NCBI GenBank assembly: GCA_021769295.1
Contig: JAETTD010000021.1
Span: forward strand, 1 to 39,502
Direction: 5' to 3'
Origin: Bacillota bacterium
Lineage (GTDB): Bacteria; Bacillota; Clostridia; Peptostreptococcales; Anaerovoracaceae
Length of the DNA stretch: 39,502 nucleotides
This document shows, piece by piece, positions 29,029 to 38,803 of the stretch. A model generated the notes under the pieces. It worked only from the letters and a program-made list of their open reading frames with translations. It made no database searches and was not told the DNA's origin. Both the position numbers and the translations under genes were made by a program. Position 1 is the stretch's first letter. Every line of letters starts with the position of its first letter.

Positions 29029-31925
29029 TGGAAAAAACCAAAAAACGGCTTAGCCTGATAATATTGATACTTGTATTGATAGTCGGGCTTTTCGCAAGCC
29101 TTATAGGCTTTATATCCGATTTCCTATGGTTTAAGGAAATGGGATATTTATCAGTATTCTTTAAACAGATAGTTACACAGCTTGAAGTGGGAATACCGAC
29201 ATTTGTTGTGATTACGGGACTTGTGTATCTGTACCTCAACAAATTGAGAAAAGGATACTTTTCAAAGATAGCATCTTCAGAAGAAACCAATATGAAGAAG
29301 CTCGGAAAGACGACTGCGGTGTTGTCGGTTGTATTTGGCCTGTTCGCTACCGTTATGACCGTAACACGGCTGTGGTTTGAAATATTGAAATTTGCAAACA
29401 GCACATCCTTTGATATTGCAGACCCTTTATTTAATTTTGATATTTCTTTTTACATTTTTAAGCTGGATTTTCTGACCCAGCTTAACGAACTGCTGATAGG
29501 TGTAATAATCGGATTTGTAATTCTTACCCTCGTATACTATATAATCCTTATGACCGTAAGAACTCCCGACGTATTTAAGGACGAAGTGCCGCCTGACGCA
29601 GAGCCTGTAGGAGACGATGAAGAAAGATATACCGGCAGCAGCAACCCTTTCGGAAGCGGAAACAAGAGAGCTGCCAATGCCAACGATTTCTTTGGAAAAT
29701 TTACGGAAGCGTTCACAGGCAAAAAGGCTGCGCCAAAGCCGGTTACGCCTAAGAAGCAATTTGATGACAATAATTTTAAGCAGCTTATGCAGATAGCTTC
29801 GGGCAAGATTGCACTTCTCGGATTCATATTCTTCATAATGCTGGGACTTAACTTCTTCTTGCAGCAGTTTGACTTGCTTCACACTCATACGGGAGCTGTT
29901 TACGGCGCCGGATTCACCGATGTGACAGTGACCCTGTGGAAGCTGAGAATACTTGGAATTCTGTCGGTTGTGGCAGCAATCATGTTCATAGTCAACATGA
30001 AGAAGAAAACGTACAAAAAGATTCTGACCGTTCCGGTTATCATGATAGTTGTAGGCCTTGTGGGAACGGGCGCAGGCCTTCTTGTGCAGAACTTTATAGT
30101 ATCTCCTGATGAACTTAGCAAAGAAACTCAATACCTTGAGAGAAACATAGAATATACTCAGTATGCTTATCAGCTTGACGATGTTTCCACCAAGGCCTTT
30201 GAAGCGGATAATACGCTGTCAGCAGGTGATATAGCGCAAAATTCGGAAACGATAAACAACATTCGTATAAACGATTTTGACCCGGCAAAACAGTTTTACA
30301 ATCAGACCCAGAGTATCCGTCAGTATTACACTTTCAACGATGTAGATAATGACAGATATATGATAGACGGCAAGTACACCCAGACCTATCTTGCCACGAG
30401 AGAAATAGACGAAAACAAGATAAGCGATTCATGGCTCAATCGCCACCTTAAATATACTCATGGTTACGGTATAACCCTTTCCAGAGTTGATAAGGTTACG
30501 GCCAGCGGTCAGCCGGATGTGCTGGTCGGAAACATTCCGCCGGAATCTTCGGTAGAAGATATTGACATTACGAGACCGGAAATTTACTTTGGCGAGCTTT
30601 CCAATGAGTATGTAATCGTAGGAACCGACGAGGCTGAGTTCAACTATCCGTCGGGCGAAAGCAACGAGTATTCTCATTATGACGGAAATGCGGGAATAAA
30701 AATGAATTTCTTTAATCGCCTTGTATTTGCGGCCCGTGAGGGAAGCGTAAAGCTTTTGGTTTCATCCAACATAAACAGCGACTCCAAGATTATCATAAAC
30801 AGAAACGTCATGAATAGGATTAAAACCATAATGCCGTATCTGAGTTACGAGAGCGATCCGTATATGGTAACCGTAGGCGGAAAGCTTTATTGGATGGTGG
30901 ATGCTTATACCACAAGTTCAAACTATCCGTATTCTCAGCCTTTTGATGAGGATATAAATTATATAAGAAACTCTATCAAAGTTGTGGTGGATGCATACAA
31001 CGGAGATGTGGATTTCTATGTGATAGACGAAGAGGATCCTATTGCTCAGACTTACGCAAAGATTTATCCTAAACTGTTTAAGGGATATGATCAGATGCCT
31101 GAGGAACTTAAGTCCCACATTCGTTACCCTAACTACCTGCTCCAGATTCAGGCTAATATGTTTGCAAGGTATCACATGGAAGATATAGGCGTATTCTACC
31201 TCAATGAAGACCAGTGGGATATAGCTTATGAAATTTACGGAACCGAGCAGGTTCAGATGACGCCGACTTATTATATAGCTAAGCTGCCGGGAGAAGAAAA
31301 GGCAGAGTTCTTTAACTCAATACCGTTTACGCCTAAGACCAAGAAGAATATGACGGCCCTTATGGTAGCACGAAACGACGGCGAACATTACGGAGAACTG
31401 GTGCTGTATCAATTCCCTAAGAGCAAGAACATTTACGGTCCAGAACAGATAGAAGCTCAGATTGACCAGAATACCGAGATTTCAAAAGAATTCTCTCTCT
31501 GGAATTCATCGGGAACAACTTACAGACGTGGAAACATGTTCATAATACCTATCAACACATCCATTCTGTACGTTGAGCCGGTTTATCTGGAAGCTACCAA
31601 CTCCAGTATACCTGAGGTTAAGAGAATTATAGTGGCTTACGGTGATCGTATAGCATATGAAGAAACGCTGGCCGAGTGCCTTGTATCCTTGTTTGGCGAG
31701 GAAGCTGCCGGCGGCGTGGACACGTCCGGAGGATTGTTAGAGGATAACCCGAGCGGTGATGAAACCGGTGAAGGTTCCGGAACTGATTTAACACAAGACG
31801 AGCTTATACAAAAAGCCGTTGATGCATATGACAATGCACAGGCAGCAATGCAGCAGGGCGATTGGGCAGCTTACGGAGACTATCTGGATGAGCTGGAAGA
31901 CGCACTTAACAAGCTTGCAGCATGA
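29028..31925 (+). CDS. UPF0182 family membrane protein
   Basis: The product has 965 residues (COG1615). The N-terminal part (about 1-360) has several membrane helices with family hallmarks such as SLIGFISDFLWFKEMGY. The large extracytoplasmic part carries TRPEIYFGELSNEYVIVGT, IPFTPKTKKNMTALMVARNDG and FSLWNSSGTTYRRGN. The C-terminus is Gly/Asp-rich, then a final helix typical of the family (DAYDNAQAAMQQGDWAAYGDYL in part). Function is unknown. The coupled zinc-ribbon gene upstream suggests a shared complex. Confidence 0.95.
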   Translation: MEKTKKRLSLIILILVLIVGLFASLIGFISDFLWFKEMGYLSVFFKQIVTQLEVGIPTFVVITGLVYLYLNKLRKGYFSKIASSEETNMKKLGKTTAVLSVVFGLFATVMTVTRLWFEILKFANSTSFDIADPLFNFDISFYIFKLDFLTQLNELLIGVIIGFVILTLVYYIILMTVRTPDVFKDEVPPDAEPVGDDEERYTGSSNPFGSGNKRAANANDFFGKFTEAFTGKKAAPKPVTPKKQFDDNNFKQLMQIASGKIALLGFIFFIMLGLNFFLQQFDLLHTHTGAVYGAGFTDVTVTLWKLRILGILSVVAAIMFIVNMKKKTYKKILTVPVIMIVVGLVGTGAGLLVQNFIVSPDELSKETQYLERNIEYTQYAYQLDDVSTKAFEADNTLSAGDIAQNSETINNIRINDFDPAKQFYNQTQSIRQYYTFNDVDNDRYMIDGKYTQTYLATREIDENKISDSWLNRHLKYTHGYGITLSRVDKVTASGQPDVLVGNIPPESSVEDIDITRPEIYFGELSNEYVIVGTDEAEFNYPSGESNEYSHYDGNAGIKMNFFNRLVFAAREGSVKLLVSSNINSDSKIIINRNVMNRIKTIMPYLSYESDPYMVTVGGKLYWMVDAYTTSSNYPYSQPFDEDINYIRNSIKVVVDAYNGDVDFYVIDEEDPIAQTYAKIYPKLFKGYDQMPEELKSHIRYPNYLLQIQANMFARYHMEDIGVFYLNEDQWDIAYEIYGTEQVQMTPTYYIAKLPGEEKAEFFNSIPFTPKTKKNMTALMVARNDGEHYGELVLYQFPKSKNIYGPEQIEAQIDQNTEISKEFSLWNSSGTTYRRGNMFIIPINTSILYVEPVYLEATNSSIPEVKRIIVAYGDRIAYEETLAECLVSLFGEEAAGGVDTSGGLLEDNPSGDETGEGSGTDLTQDELIQKAVDAYDNAQAAMQQGDWAAYGDYLDELEDALNKLAA

Positions 31926-31968
31926 TTGACCAAAATGACATTTTAAATAAAGCAACGGGAGGTAAGAT

Positions 31969-33885
31969 ATGCTGGAATTTGATTTTGAACGAATGCTGTT
32001 CAAAATCCCGCCGGAAAGGCACACTAAGGAAGACTTGTTTAAAATTTTGGGTGAACATCCCGAAGTTGAATTTGTCTCTTATGTAGGCCTTGATATTGCG
32101 GGAAATGACACAGACGAACGAATTCCTGTCAAATTGTTTTTAGACGATATAGACGATATGCTTGAACACGGAGTACAGACCGACGGTTCCAGCGTGCATT
32201 TGCCTAAAATCGCAGAATTAAATAACGCAAAGGTCGATATGATACCTGATAAAAGTGTAAACTGGTATGTGGACTATAATTTCGATAACGTTTCCGGGAA
32301 GACTTCTCTTCCTGTAGGAACCCTTAGAATACCGGCTTTTCTGATTCATAACGACAGAGCAGAAGTGGGTTCAAGAGCAATTCTCAGAGATTCTATCAAC
32401 CAGTTTAAGGCGGATTTGATGAAATTGCTCAGAGAAAATCCATATGTATTTGAATATATAAATGATGCTCAAAGCGCAGATGATATTGACGAAATACTGA
32501 TTACCAGCGCCACTGAACTTGAATTTTGGGTAAGGACCCCTGAAGATAAGGCAGATAAGGAACAGCTTTCCACTTCCCAAGAGCTGAAAGAACAGTATTG
32601 GAAGAGAACTTACGGCCCTGTGCGGACGGCCCTTGAAAAGTCCCTTGAAATATTGGATTATTACGGTTTCAACATGGAGATGGGACATAAAGAGGTAGGC
32701 GGAGTCAAATCAAAGCTTACCCGCACAGGCGCTCACGATCACATAATGGAGCAGCTTGAGATAGACTGGAAATATTCAAGTGCCATGCAGGCAGCCGACA
32801 ACGAAAAGCAGGTCAAATATATCGTAAGAGATATATTTAACCAATTCGGACTGCTCACCACATTTATGGCAAAGCCGGTTGAAGGCGTGGCCGGAAGCGG
32901 AGAACACACCCACCTTGGAGTGTCCGCAAGGCTTAAAAACGGAAAGGTTATAAACCTGTTTTCCGCCGCCAACCCTACTGTGGATTTTTTAAGTCCTGTA
33001 GGTTTCGGAGGTCTTATGGGACTTTTGAAAAACTATGAAGCCATAAATCCGTTTGTAAGTCCGACCAACGATGCGCTTAACAGGTTAAAGCCCGGATATG
33101 AAGCGCCTGTCTGCATAGTAACCTCTCTTGGACACAGTGCGGCAGAACCTTCGAGAAACAGAACGATTCTTGTGGGACTGGTGAGGGATTTGAACAAGTC
33201 CCTTGCCACAAGATTTGAGTTAAGGTCTCCAAATCCAAAATCAAATACATATTTGATACTTGCTGTAAGTTACATGGCAATGCTGGACGGTATCAAAAAG
33301 GTTCTTGAGGCAAAAAAGACTCCCGATGAGCTTGAAAAATCCATTTCCAAGAAAATGGGAGAAAAGGATTTTTATCTCGAAGAGGACAGGGAGTACAGAA
33401 GTGAAAAGGATGTTTTTGAAGATTTTACCGCAGAAGAGAGAAATCTCAGATTCGGTATCGCTCCCGAAACCGTATGGCAGAATATTCAGGGACTTTATAA
33501 ATATCCCGAGAAGACAAAAGCCGTTTCGGGAGACGGTGTAATTTCGCAGATGGCTTTGGAATCCTTTGCGGCCTATGCCATAAATCAATGGAAAACAGAA
33601 CTCCATGACAGGATAATTCCTGATTACATGAGAAATATCAGAGAATACGTGATGATTCACGGAAGCGATTCCACGGATTATGACCTTGAAAACTGGAGAA
33701 GGATAAATGAGATGAGGCATGCCATTGCAAAGGACAGCCTTTCGGAAAAATGCCTATTGACCAGGGTAAAGGAGGCACTCGATACGGGCGATTATCAGCT
33801 TGCATCCGACTTGCAGATTGAGCTTCAAAATAAGATGAGCACCTTGAGAGGCCTTTATACAAAATACAGAAAAAACTTATTTTAA
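31969..33885 (+). CDS. Glutamine synthetase family protein, long form
   Basis: The product has 638 residues. Glutamine synthetase motifs are in order: DGSS (72-75), ELEFW (about 180), GHKEVGGVKSKL (the GHHE-type motif, here with Lys for the first-line His), GSGEHTHLGVS (the GSG-H-H motif), RLKPGYEAPV, PSRNRTILV, and RFELRSPNPKSNTYL. Standard GSI is about 440-470 residues; the extra length is mainly a C-terminal part (about 440-638). It probably ligates ammonia to glutamate, but the divergent GHKE site leaves the substrate open. GGGAGG precedes the ATG. Confidence 0.82.
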   Translation: MLEFDFERMLFKIPPERHTKEDLFKILGEHPEVEFVSYVGLDIAGNDTDERIPVKLFLDDIDDMLEHGVQTDGSSVHLPKIAELNNAKVDMIPDKSVNWYVDYNFDNVSGKTSLPVGTLRIPAFLIHNDRAEVGSRAILRDSINQFKADLMKLLRENPYVFEYINDAQSADDIDEILITSATELEFWVRTPEDKADKEQLSTSQELKEQYWKRTYGPVRTALEKSLEILDYYGFNMEMGHKEVGGVKSKLTRTGAHDHIMEQLEIDWKYSSAMQAADNEKQVKYIVRDIFNQFGLLTTFMAKPVEGVAGSGEHTHLGVSARLKNGKVINLFSAANPTVDFLSPVGFGGLMGLLKNYEAINPFVSPTNDALNRLKPGYEAPVCIVTSLGHSAAEPSRNRTILVGLVRDLNKSLATRFELRSPNPKSNTYLILAVSYMAMLDGIKKVLEAKKTPDELEKSISKKMGEKDFYLEEDREYRSEKDVFEDFTAEERNLRFGIAPETVWQNIQGLYKYPEKTKAVSGDGVISQMALESFAAYAINQWKTELHDRIIPDYMRNIREYVMIHGSDSTDYDLENWRRINEMRHAIAKDSLSEKCLLTRVKEALDTGDYQLASDLQIELQNKMSTLRGLYTKYRKNLF

Positions 33886-33896
33886 TATCAAGATAA

Positions 33897-35183
<1,287 letters not shown>

Positions 35184-35205
35184 AATCAACGAGGAGAAAT
35201 TGAAA

Positions 35206-35697
35206 ATGCCAACATGGAGCGGTATTAGAAAAAAGCTTGAAACCGACTACCTGGCACAAAGCCTCCGGGGACATATCCGGTATTATGTGACATCATACAG
35301 CAAAAGTCACGACCATGAGGGTCGGGCGGCGATTCTGCTTGACGGGAAAGAGATTATAAAAGGCTGTTACTGGAATAATTGGACAAAAGCCAGCCTGTTC
35401 CCCAAAGATGAAAAATATGATGAACGCATAAATACGGAAATGGCATATATGGATGATACCGCTTTAAAGTTGGGTGTTTTTGACCAACGCTGCTTTTATA
35501 ACGCTTTTGCGGAATTCGACAATCAGAGCATTGAAGAAAGCCTTAAAAGCGAGGATTTAATTGTAAAAATATTTGCCGTTCTTGACAGGCGAATCGGAAA
35601 ACGAAGGCTGGCTTTGATGAAAGAAACCATAGAAAACGAGCCGGAAACGTTTCGGGAATTTTTTATGATTCGTGCCAAAGCAGAAAAAATATTATAG
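35206..35697 (+). CDS. SF0329 family protein (uncharacterised)
   Basis: The product has 163 residues from the ATG at 35206; GAGGAG is well placed for it, while a TTG two codons earlier is too close. The sequence MPTWSGIRKKLETDYLAQSLRGHIRYYVTSYSKSHDHEGRAAI (start of the protein, in part) and the later RRIGKRRL word match the SF0329 family as I know it. No catalytic motif is known. It is 22 bp after serS and is followed by a terminator, closing the operon. Confidence 0.7.
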   Translation: MPTWSGIRKKLETDYLAQSLRGHIRYYVTSYSKSHDHEGRAAILLDGKEIIKGCYWNNWTKASLFPKDEKYDERINTEMAYMDDTALKLGVFDQRCFYNAFAEFDNQSIEESLKSEDLIVKIFAVLDRRIGKRRLALMKETIENEPETFREFFMIRAKAEKIL

Positions 35698-35714
35698 CTT
35701 TAATTTTATACAGA

Positions 35715-35769
35715 AACCCACTGCGCTATCTTTCGGTTTCGGAAGCGGCGCGGTGGGTTATGTGTTTTT
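35715..35769 (+). terminator. Terminator after the SF0329 gene
   Basis: AACCCACTGCGC (35715-35726) pairs with GCGCGGTGGGTT (35748-35759), with one mismatch. A T tract follows at 35764-35769. Confidence 0.8.
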
Positions 35770-35904
35770 TGAAACAGGCAAAGTATACAATGCGCAAAAT
35801 GTTAAAAAGTTGACAATTGCGTGAGGCAGGTAAATTATTTAAGTGTAAGCTTACCGTCTTATGCTCGTAAAGACGGAAACCAAAACAGATACGCTGATGT
35901 TAAA

Positions 35905-35942
35905 GCCCGTTGCTTGCGGCAACGGGCAGTTTTGCCTATAAT
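35905..35942 (+). promoter_or_regulatory. Promoter of the membrane XRE gene with a palindrome over its -35 box
   Basis: TTGCGG (35914-35919), a 17-bp spacer and TATAAT (35937-35942). A palindrome GCCCGTTGC (35905-35913) / GCAACGGGC (35919-35927) straddles the -35 box, so a protein bound there would block it. Just upstream CCGTCTT/AAGACGG (35854-35876) forms another hairpin. The rest of 35770-35977 shows no gene. Confidence 0.5.
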
Positions 35943-35977
35943 AGTGCTGACAACTGAAATAAGGGGGGGTATTTTCA

Positions 35978-36487
35978 ATGCTTAGCGAAAATATTAAAGC
36001 GATGAGAAAATCAAAAGGTCTTTCGCAACAAGAACTTGCTGTTAAGCTGAACGTGGTGCGGCAGACAGTTTCCAAATGGGAGCAGGGATTGTCAGTTCCC
36101 GATTCGGATATGTTGATTTCCATATCGGAAACTCTTGAAACACCTGTGAGCACGTTGCTTGGAGAAAACATCATTGAGCCGGAAGTTGACGACTTAAAGG
36201 CGATTTCCGCAAAACTGGAGGTAATAAACCTACAGCTTGCACAAAGAAAAATCGCAAGAAAAAGGATTCTGCATTGGCTTCTTATATCATTGTGCGTAGC
36301 CATAGCAGCAATTTTTGCGGGCCTATGTGTATTAGGAAGCCCTTATCTGGGCTGGGACTACAGTAATGCCGAAACCGCTGTTTTGGGAGTGATTTTTCAC
36401 TCATTTGAATGGGTGTTTGTCAGAGTAGCACCGATTATCGTTTTGGGTGCGATAATAGGAATTTTCCTGACACAGAAGGAAAAATAG
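35978..36487 (+). CDS. XRE-family regulator with two membrane helices
   Basis: The product has 169 residues. The helix-turn-helix is at about 6-60 (MRKSKGLSQQELAVKLNVVRQTVSKWEQG). A linker helix (about 68-92) follows, then two hydrophobic segments (about 95-117 and 140-163) with a short loop. The start codon follows AAGGGGGGGT. Such membrane-tethered XRE proteins are common in Firmicutes and may sense envelope state. The palindrome over its own promoter is a candidate self-regulation site. Confidence 0.85.
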   Translation: MLSENIKAMRKSKGLSQQELAVKLNVVRQTVSKWEQGLSVPDSDMLISISETLETPVSTLLGENIIEPEVDDLKAISAKLEVINLQLAQRKIARKRILHWLLISLCVAIAAIFAGLCVLGSPYLGWDYSNAETAVLGVIFHSFEWVFVRVAPIIVLGAIIGIFLTQKEK

Positions 36488-36602
36488 CGCCACTCTACTC
36501 TGTAGCTCCACTTAAAATTTTCGGGCTAACCGTTATTAGATTGACAGGCCTCTACCGAGGGGCAGGTCTATTTTAGGCGAACGGTTACAGGCTGCGGTGA
36601 AA

Positions 36603-36823
36603 TGCCGCAACTAAAGCAAAATTTTAAATTTACGGCAGTTTTAATGCATTTGAGGCTGCGAAAATGCCGTAATCGAAAGAAAATTTTGCTTTTACGGCAG
36701 TAAACTTGACTTTTACGCTGTAAAAATGCCGTAACTGAAGGAATTTTTAAAATTTACGGCAGTTTGGCTCTTATTAGGCGCTCAGAATGACCGGAATTTT
36801 AAAAAAATGTGGATTTTACGGCA
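36603..36823 (+). repeat. Palindrome array D, four 62-bp-period units
   Basis: Units start at 36603, 36665, 36727 and 36788 (the last has one extra base). Arms are TGCCG(C/T)AA and TTTACGGCA. The 27-bp linkers differ from each other and from the other arrays. It lies between the rightward XRE gene and the leftward TetR gene. A GC-rich tail with repeated CCGGCCTAA words (36829-36891) follows, as GC-rich tails also follow arrays B and C. Confidence 0.88.
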
Positions 36824-36891
36824 GTCCGGCCCAAACCCCGGCCTAAGCTAAGAACCGGCCTAAACCCGAACTCGCCGGCCGAAAACCGGGG

Positions 36892-37476
36892 CTACTTACA
36901 AAAACCCTTTAAAAACAGCGGCAGCATGACTGAAGAGTATTGGCATAAAGAGTAATTGCCGTTGCACAGGCACCAATCATACATTAAACCACGCTCAAAT
37001 ACAGCATAAGCCTTGGTTATATCGTTGATAGATAGTTCCTCTTTAAAGATTCCGCTTTGCTGGCCTTCTATTGTAATCTGGCGCAAAAGTTTGTAATAAG
37101 TTCTGCTGGGCTCAAGCAGGTGACGTTCGCCTTTGGTTACAAGCTGAGATGAGAAAAGCTGCGAAAGCAGGGACACCGAAACCGTGTTTTCAATCATTAA
37201 AAACAGTTCTCTGTTCATAAGCAGCAGTTTTTCAAGAGGAGAAAGCTCAGGGTTCATGGTTTCCGCCAGTTCTTCATATTTTTCATCAAAGAGGTAGGAA
37301 AGGGAGCTGAGCAGTGAGTCCTTCCCCTCAAAATAGTGGTAGAAGGAACCTTTTGATGTGCCGGAAGCCTCTACGATTTCATCAATGGTGGTGTCGTCAT
37401 AGCCCTGTTGGTAAAAAAGCTGCCAGGCGGCGGAAACGATTTTTCCTTTGGTATTTTTTGAATTTTTCTTTTTCAT
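36892..37476 (-). CDS. TetR/AcrR family regulator
   Basis: The product has 194 residues. The N-terminal helix-turn-helix is at about 9-56 (IVSAAWQLFYQQGYDDTTIDEIVEASGTSKGSFYHYFEGKDSLL in part). The ligand-binding domain (about 60-190) is helical, with Tyr/Trp/Cys residues near the end. It is divergent from the TIGR00300-putP pair with a 209-bp gap, and its likely targets are itself and that pair. The ligand is unknown. Confidence 0.87.
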   Translation of the reverse strand: MKKKNSKNTKGKIVSAAWQLFYQQGYDDTTIDEIVEASGTSKGSFYHYFEGKDSLLSSLSYLFDEKYEELAETMNPELSPLEKLLLMNRELFLMIENTVSVSLLSQLFSSQLVTKGERHLLEPSRTYYKLLRQITIEGQQSGIFKEELSINDITKAYAVFERGLMYDWCLCNGNYSLCQYSSVMLPLFLKGFCK

Positions 37477-37522
37477 ATGTCTGCAAAACCTTTCTAAATA
37501 AATGTTTTATTTTTAATACAAT

Positions 37523-37535
37523 TTTTAGTCTAAAA
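37523..37535. promoter_or_regulatory. Candidate TetR operator
   Basis: TTTTAG-T-CTAAAA is a perfect 13-bp palindrome 47 bp before the TetR start. It overlaps a second inverted pair TTAGT/ACTAA (37525-37539). Closer to the TIGR00300 gene, CTGCCAT/ATGGCAG arms flank possible -10 sequences. Confidence 0.4.
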
Positions 37536-37685
37536 CTAAGTATACCAAATAATTATTGAAATTTCAATATATTAAAAGAACATATCCGTTCATTTTATCA
37601 AAAATAGTACAGAGTAAATTCTGTATTTTATTCTGCCATAATATATGGTACAATGGCAGGGCATAGAAGAAAAGAGGTAAATAAA

Positions 37686-38783
37686 ATGAGTTTTAAATTG
37701 ATGCAATATATTGAACCTGACTTTACGGAAAAGAGATTTACAGAAGCGCCTGATGCCAAGCTGGTAAGAGCGCCCCATGCAAAAGCAGCGCCGAAGGGAT
37801 TTCATGCCACGTCAATATTTCCGGAATATTTTAAAATCGACGGCAAGTGGCATTTGGCAGAAGACAGCAGAATGGACGCCGTGCCTGTATGGGACGGCGA
37901 GAAAATCAGAATAGTCGAGTTTAGGAATATAAAGACCGATGACTTAATTGTAGTCGGAAGAAGCGAAGATGCAAGCGAGGGCATCTATGTCCACGATGAC
38001 TGCTGGCTCAGAGAAGAAGAAAAAGAAGAAAAGAATACCTTTGCCTTCCGTCAGAGCAGGAGCAGGGAAACTTCCTTTACTTACGATTACGAAAACCTGA
38101 TTGAACTTTTAAAATACGAAAAAGAAAACGGCGGATATGTGGTCTGGGTTCTCGGACCTGCATGCAGTTTTGACGTAGAGGCAAGGAGGGTTATGGGACA
38201 GATTGTCGAGCAGGGATACTGTCAGGCTTTGCTTGCCGGCAACGCTCTTGCCACCCACGACTTGGAGGCTGCGTACCTTGGAACGGCCCTCGGCTGCGAC
38301 ATAAAAAATCAGAAACTGCACCCTATGGGACATTACAATCATCTGGACACCATAAACGCTATAAACACTTACGATTCAATTCCTAAATTTATAGAAGAAG
38401 AGGGAATAGACAACGGAATAATATACAGCTGCGTTAAGAATAACGTACCTTTCGTACTAAACGGCTCAATCAGAGATGACGGTCCTCTGCCGGAGGTTTA
38501 CGAACACACCTACGAAGGGCAGGACACCATAAGGTCACATGTGAGAAAAGCCACAACCGTCATAGGTATGGCGACGGTGCTTCATACCATAGCCGCCGGA
38601 AATATGACGCCTACTTACAGGGTGCTTAAGGACGGAAGCAAGAGACCGGTATACTTCTACATGGTTGACACTTCGGAGTTTGCGGCAAACAAGCTTGGCG
38701 ACAGGGGAAGCTTGGCAGCCAAGGGAATCGTTACCAACGTACAGGATTTTATGAGAAATCTGAGCACGGGATTAAACCTTTAG
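37686..38783 (+). CDS. TIGR00300 family protein, probable ornithine cyclodeaminase (archaeal type)
   Basis: The product has 365 residues from the ATG at 37686, with AGAGG upstream. The N-terminal part matches the LOR/SDH conserved region (PF04455), and the C-terminal part has the family core VLGPACSFDVEARRVMGQIV and GNALATHDLEAAYLGTALG. Characterised relatives are the archaeal ornithine cyclodeaminase and the C-terminal half of cyanobacterial AgrE, which convert ornithine to proline plus ammonia with NAD. A proline symporter follows 20 bp later, which fits a proline-related role. Confidence 0.78.
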   Translation: MSFKLMQYIEPDFTEKRFTEAPDAKLVRAPHAKAAPKGFHATSIFPEYFKIDGKWHLAEDSRMDAVPVWDGEKIRIVEFRNIKTDDLIVVGRSEDASEGIYVHDDCWLREEEKEEKNTFAFRQSRSRETSFTYDYENLIELLKYEKENGGYVVWVLGPACSFDVEARRVMGQIVEQGYCQALLAGNALATHDLEAAYLGTALGCDIKNQKLHPMGHYNHLDTINAINTYDSIPKFIEEEGIDNGIIYSCVKNNVPFVLNGSIRDDGPLPEVYEHTYEGQDTIRSHVRKATTVIGMATVLHTIAAGNMTPTYRVLKDGSKRPVYFYMVDTSEFAANKLGDRGSLAAKGIVTNVQDFMRNLSTGLNL

Positions 38784-38803
38784 ATAGAATATAGGAGAAA
38801 ATT

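Noticed and set aside
29427-30131. 234-codon minus-strand open frame, and similar antisense frames over ispE, feoB, the SPFH gene and the zinc-ribbon gene
   Set aside because: They lie entirely inside strongly recognisable genes on the other strand and have Cys/Tyr/Ser-rich translations typical of shadow frames.
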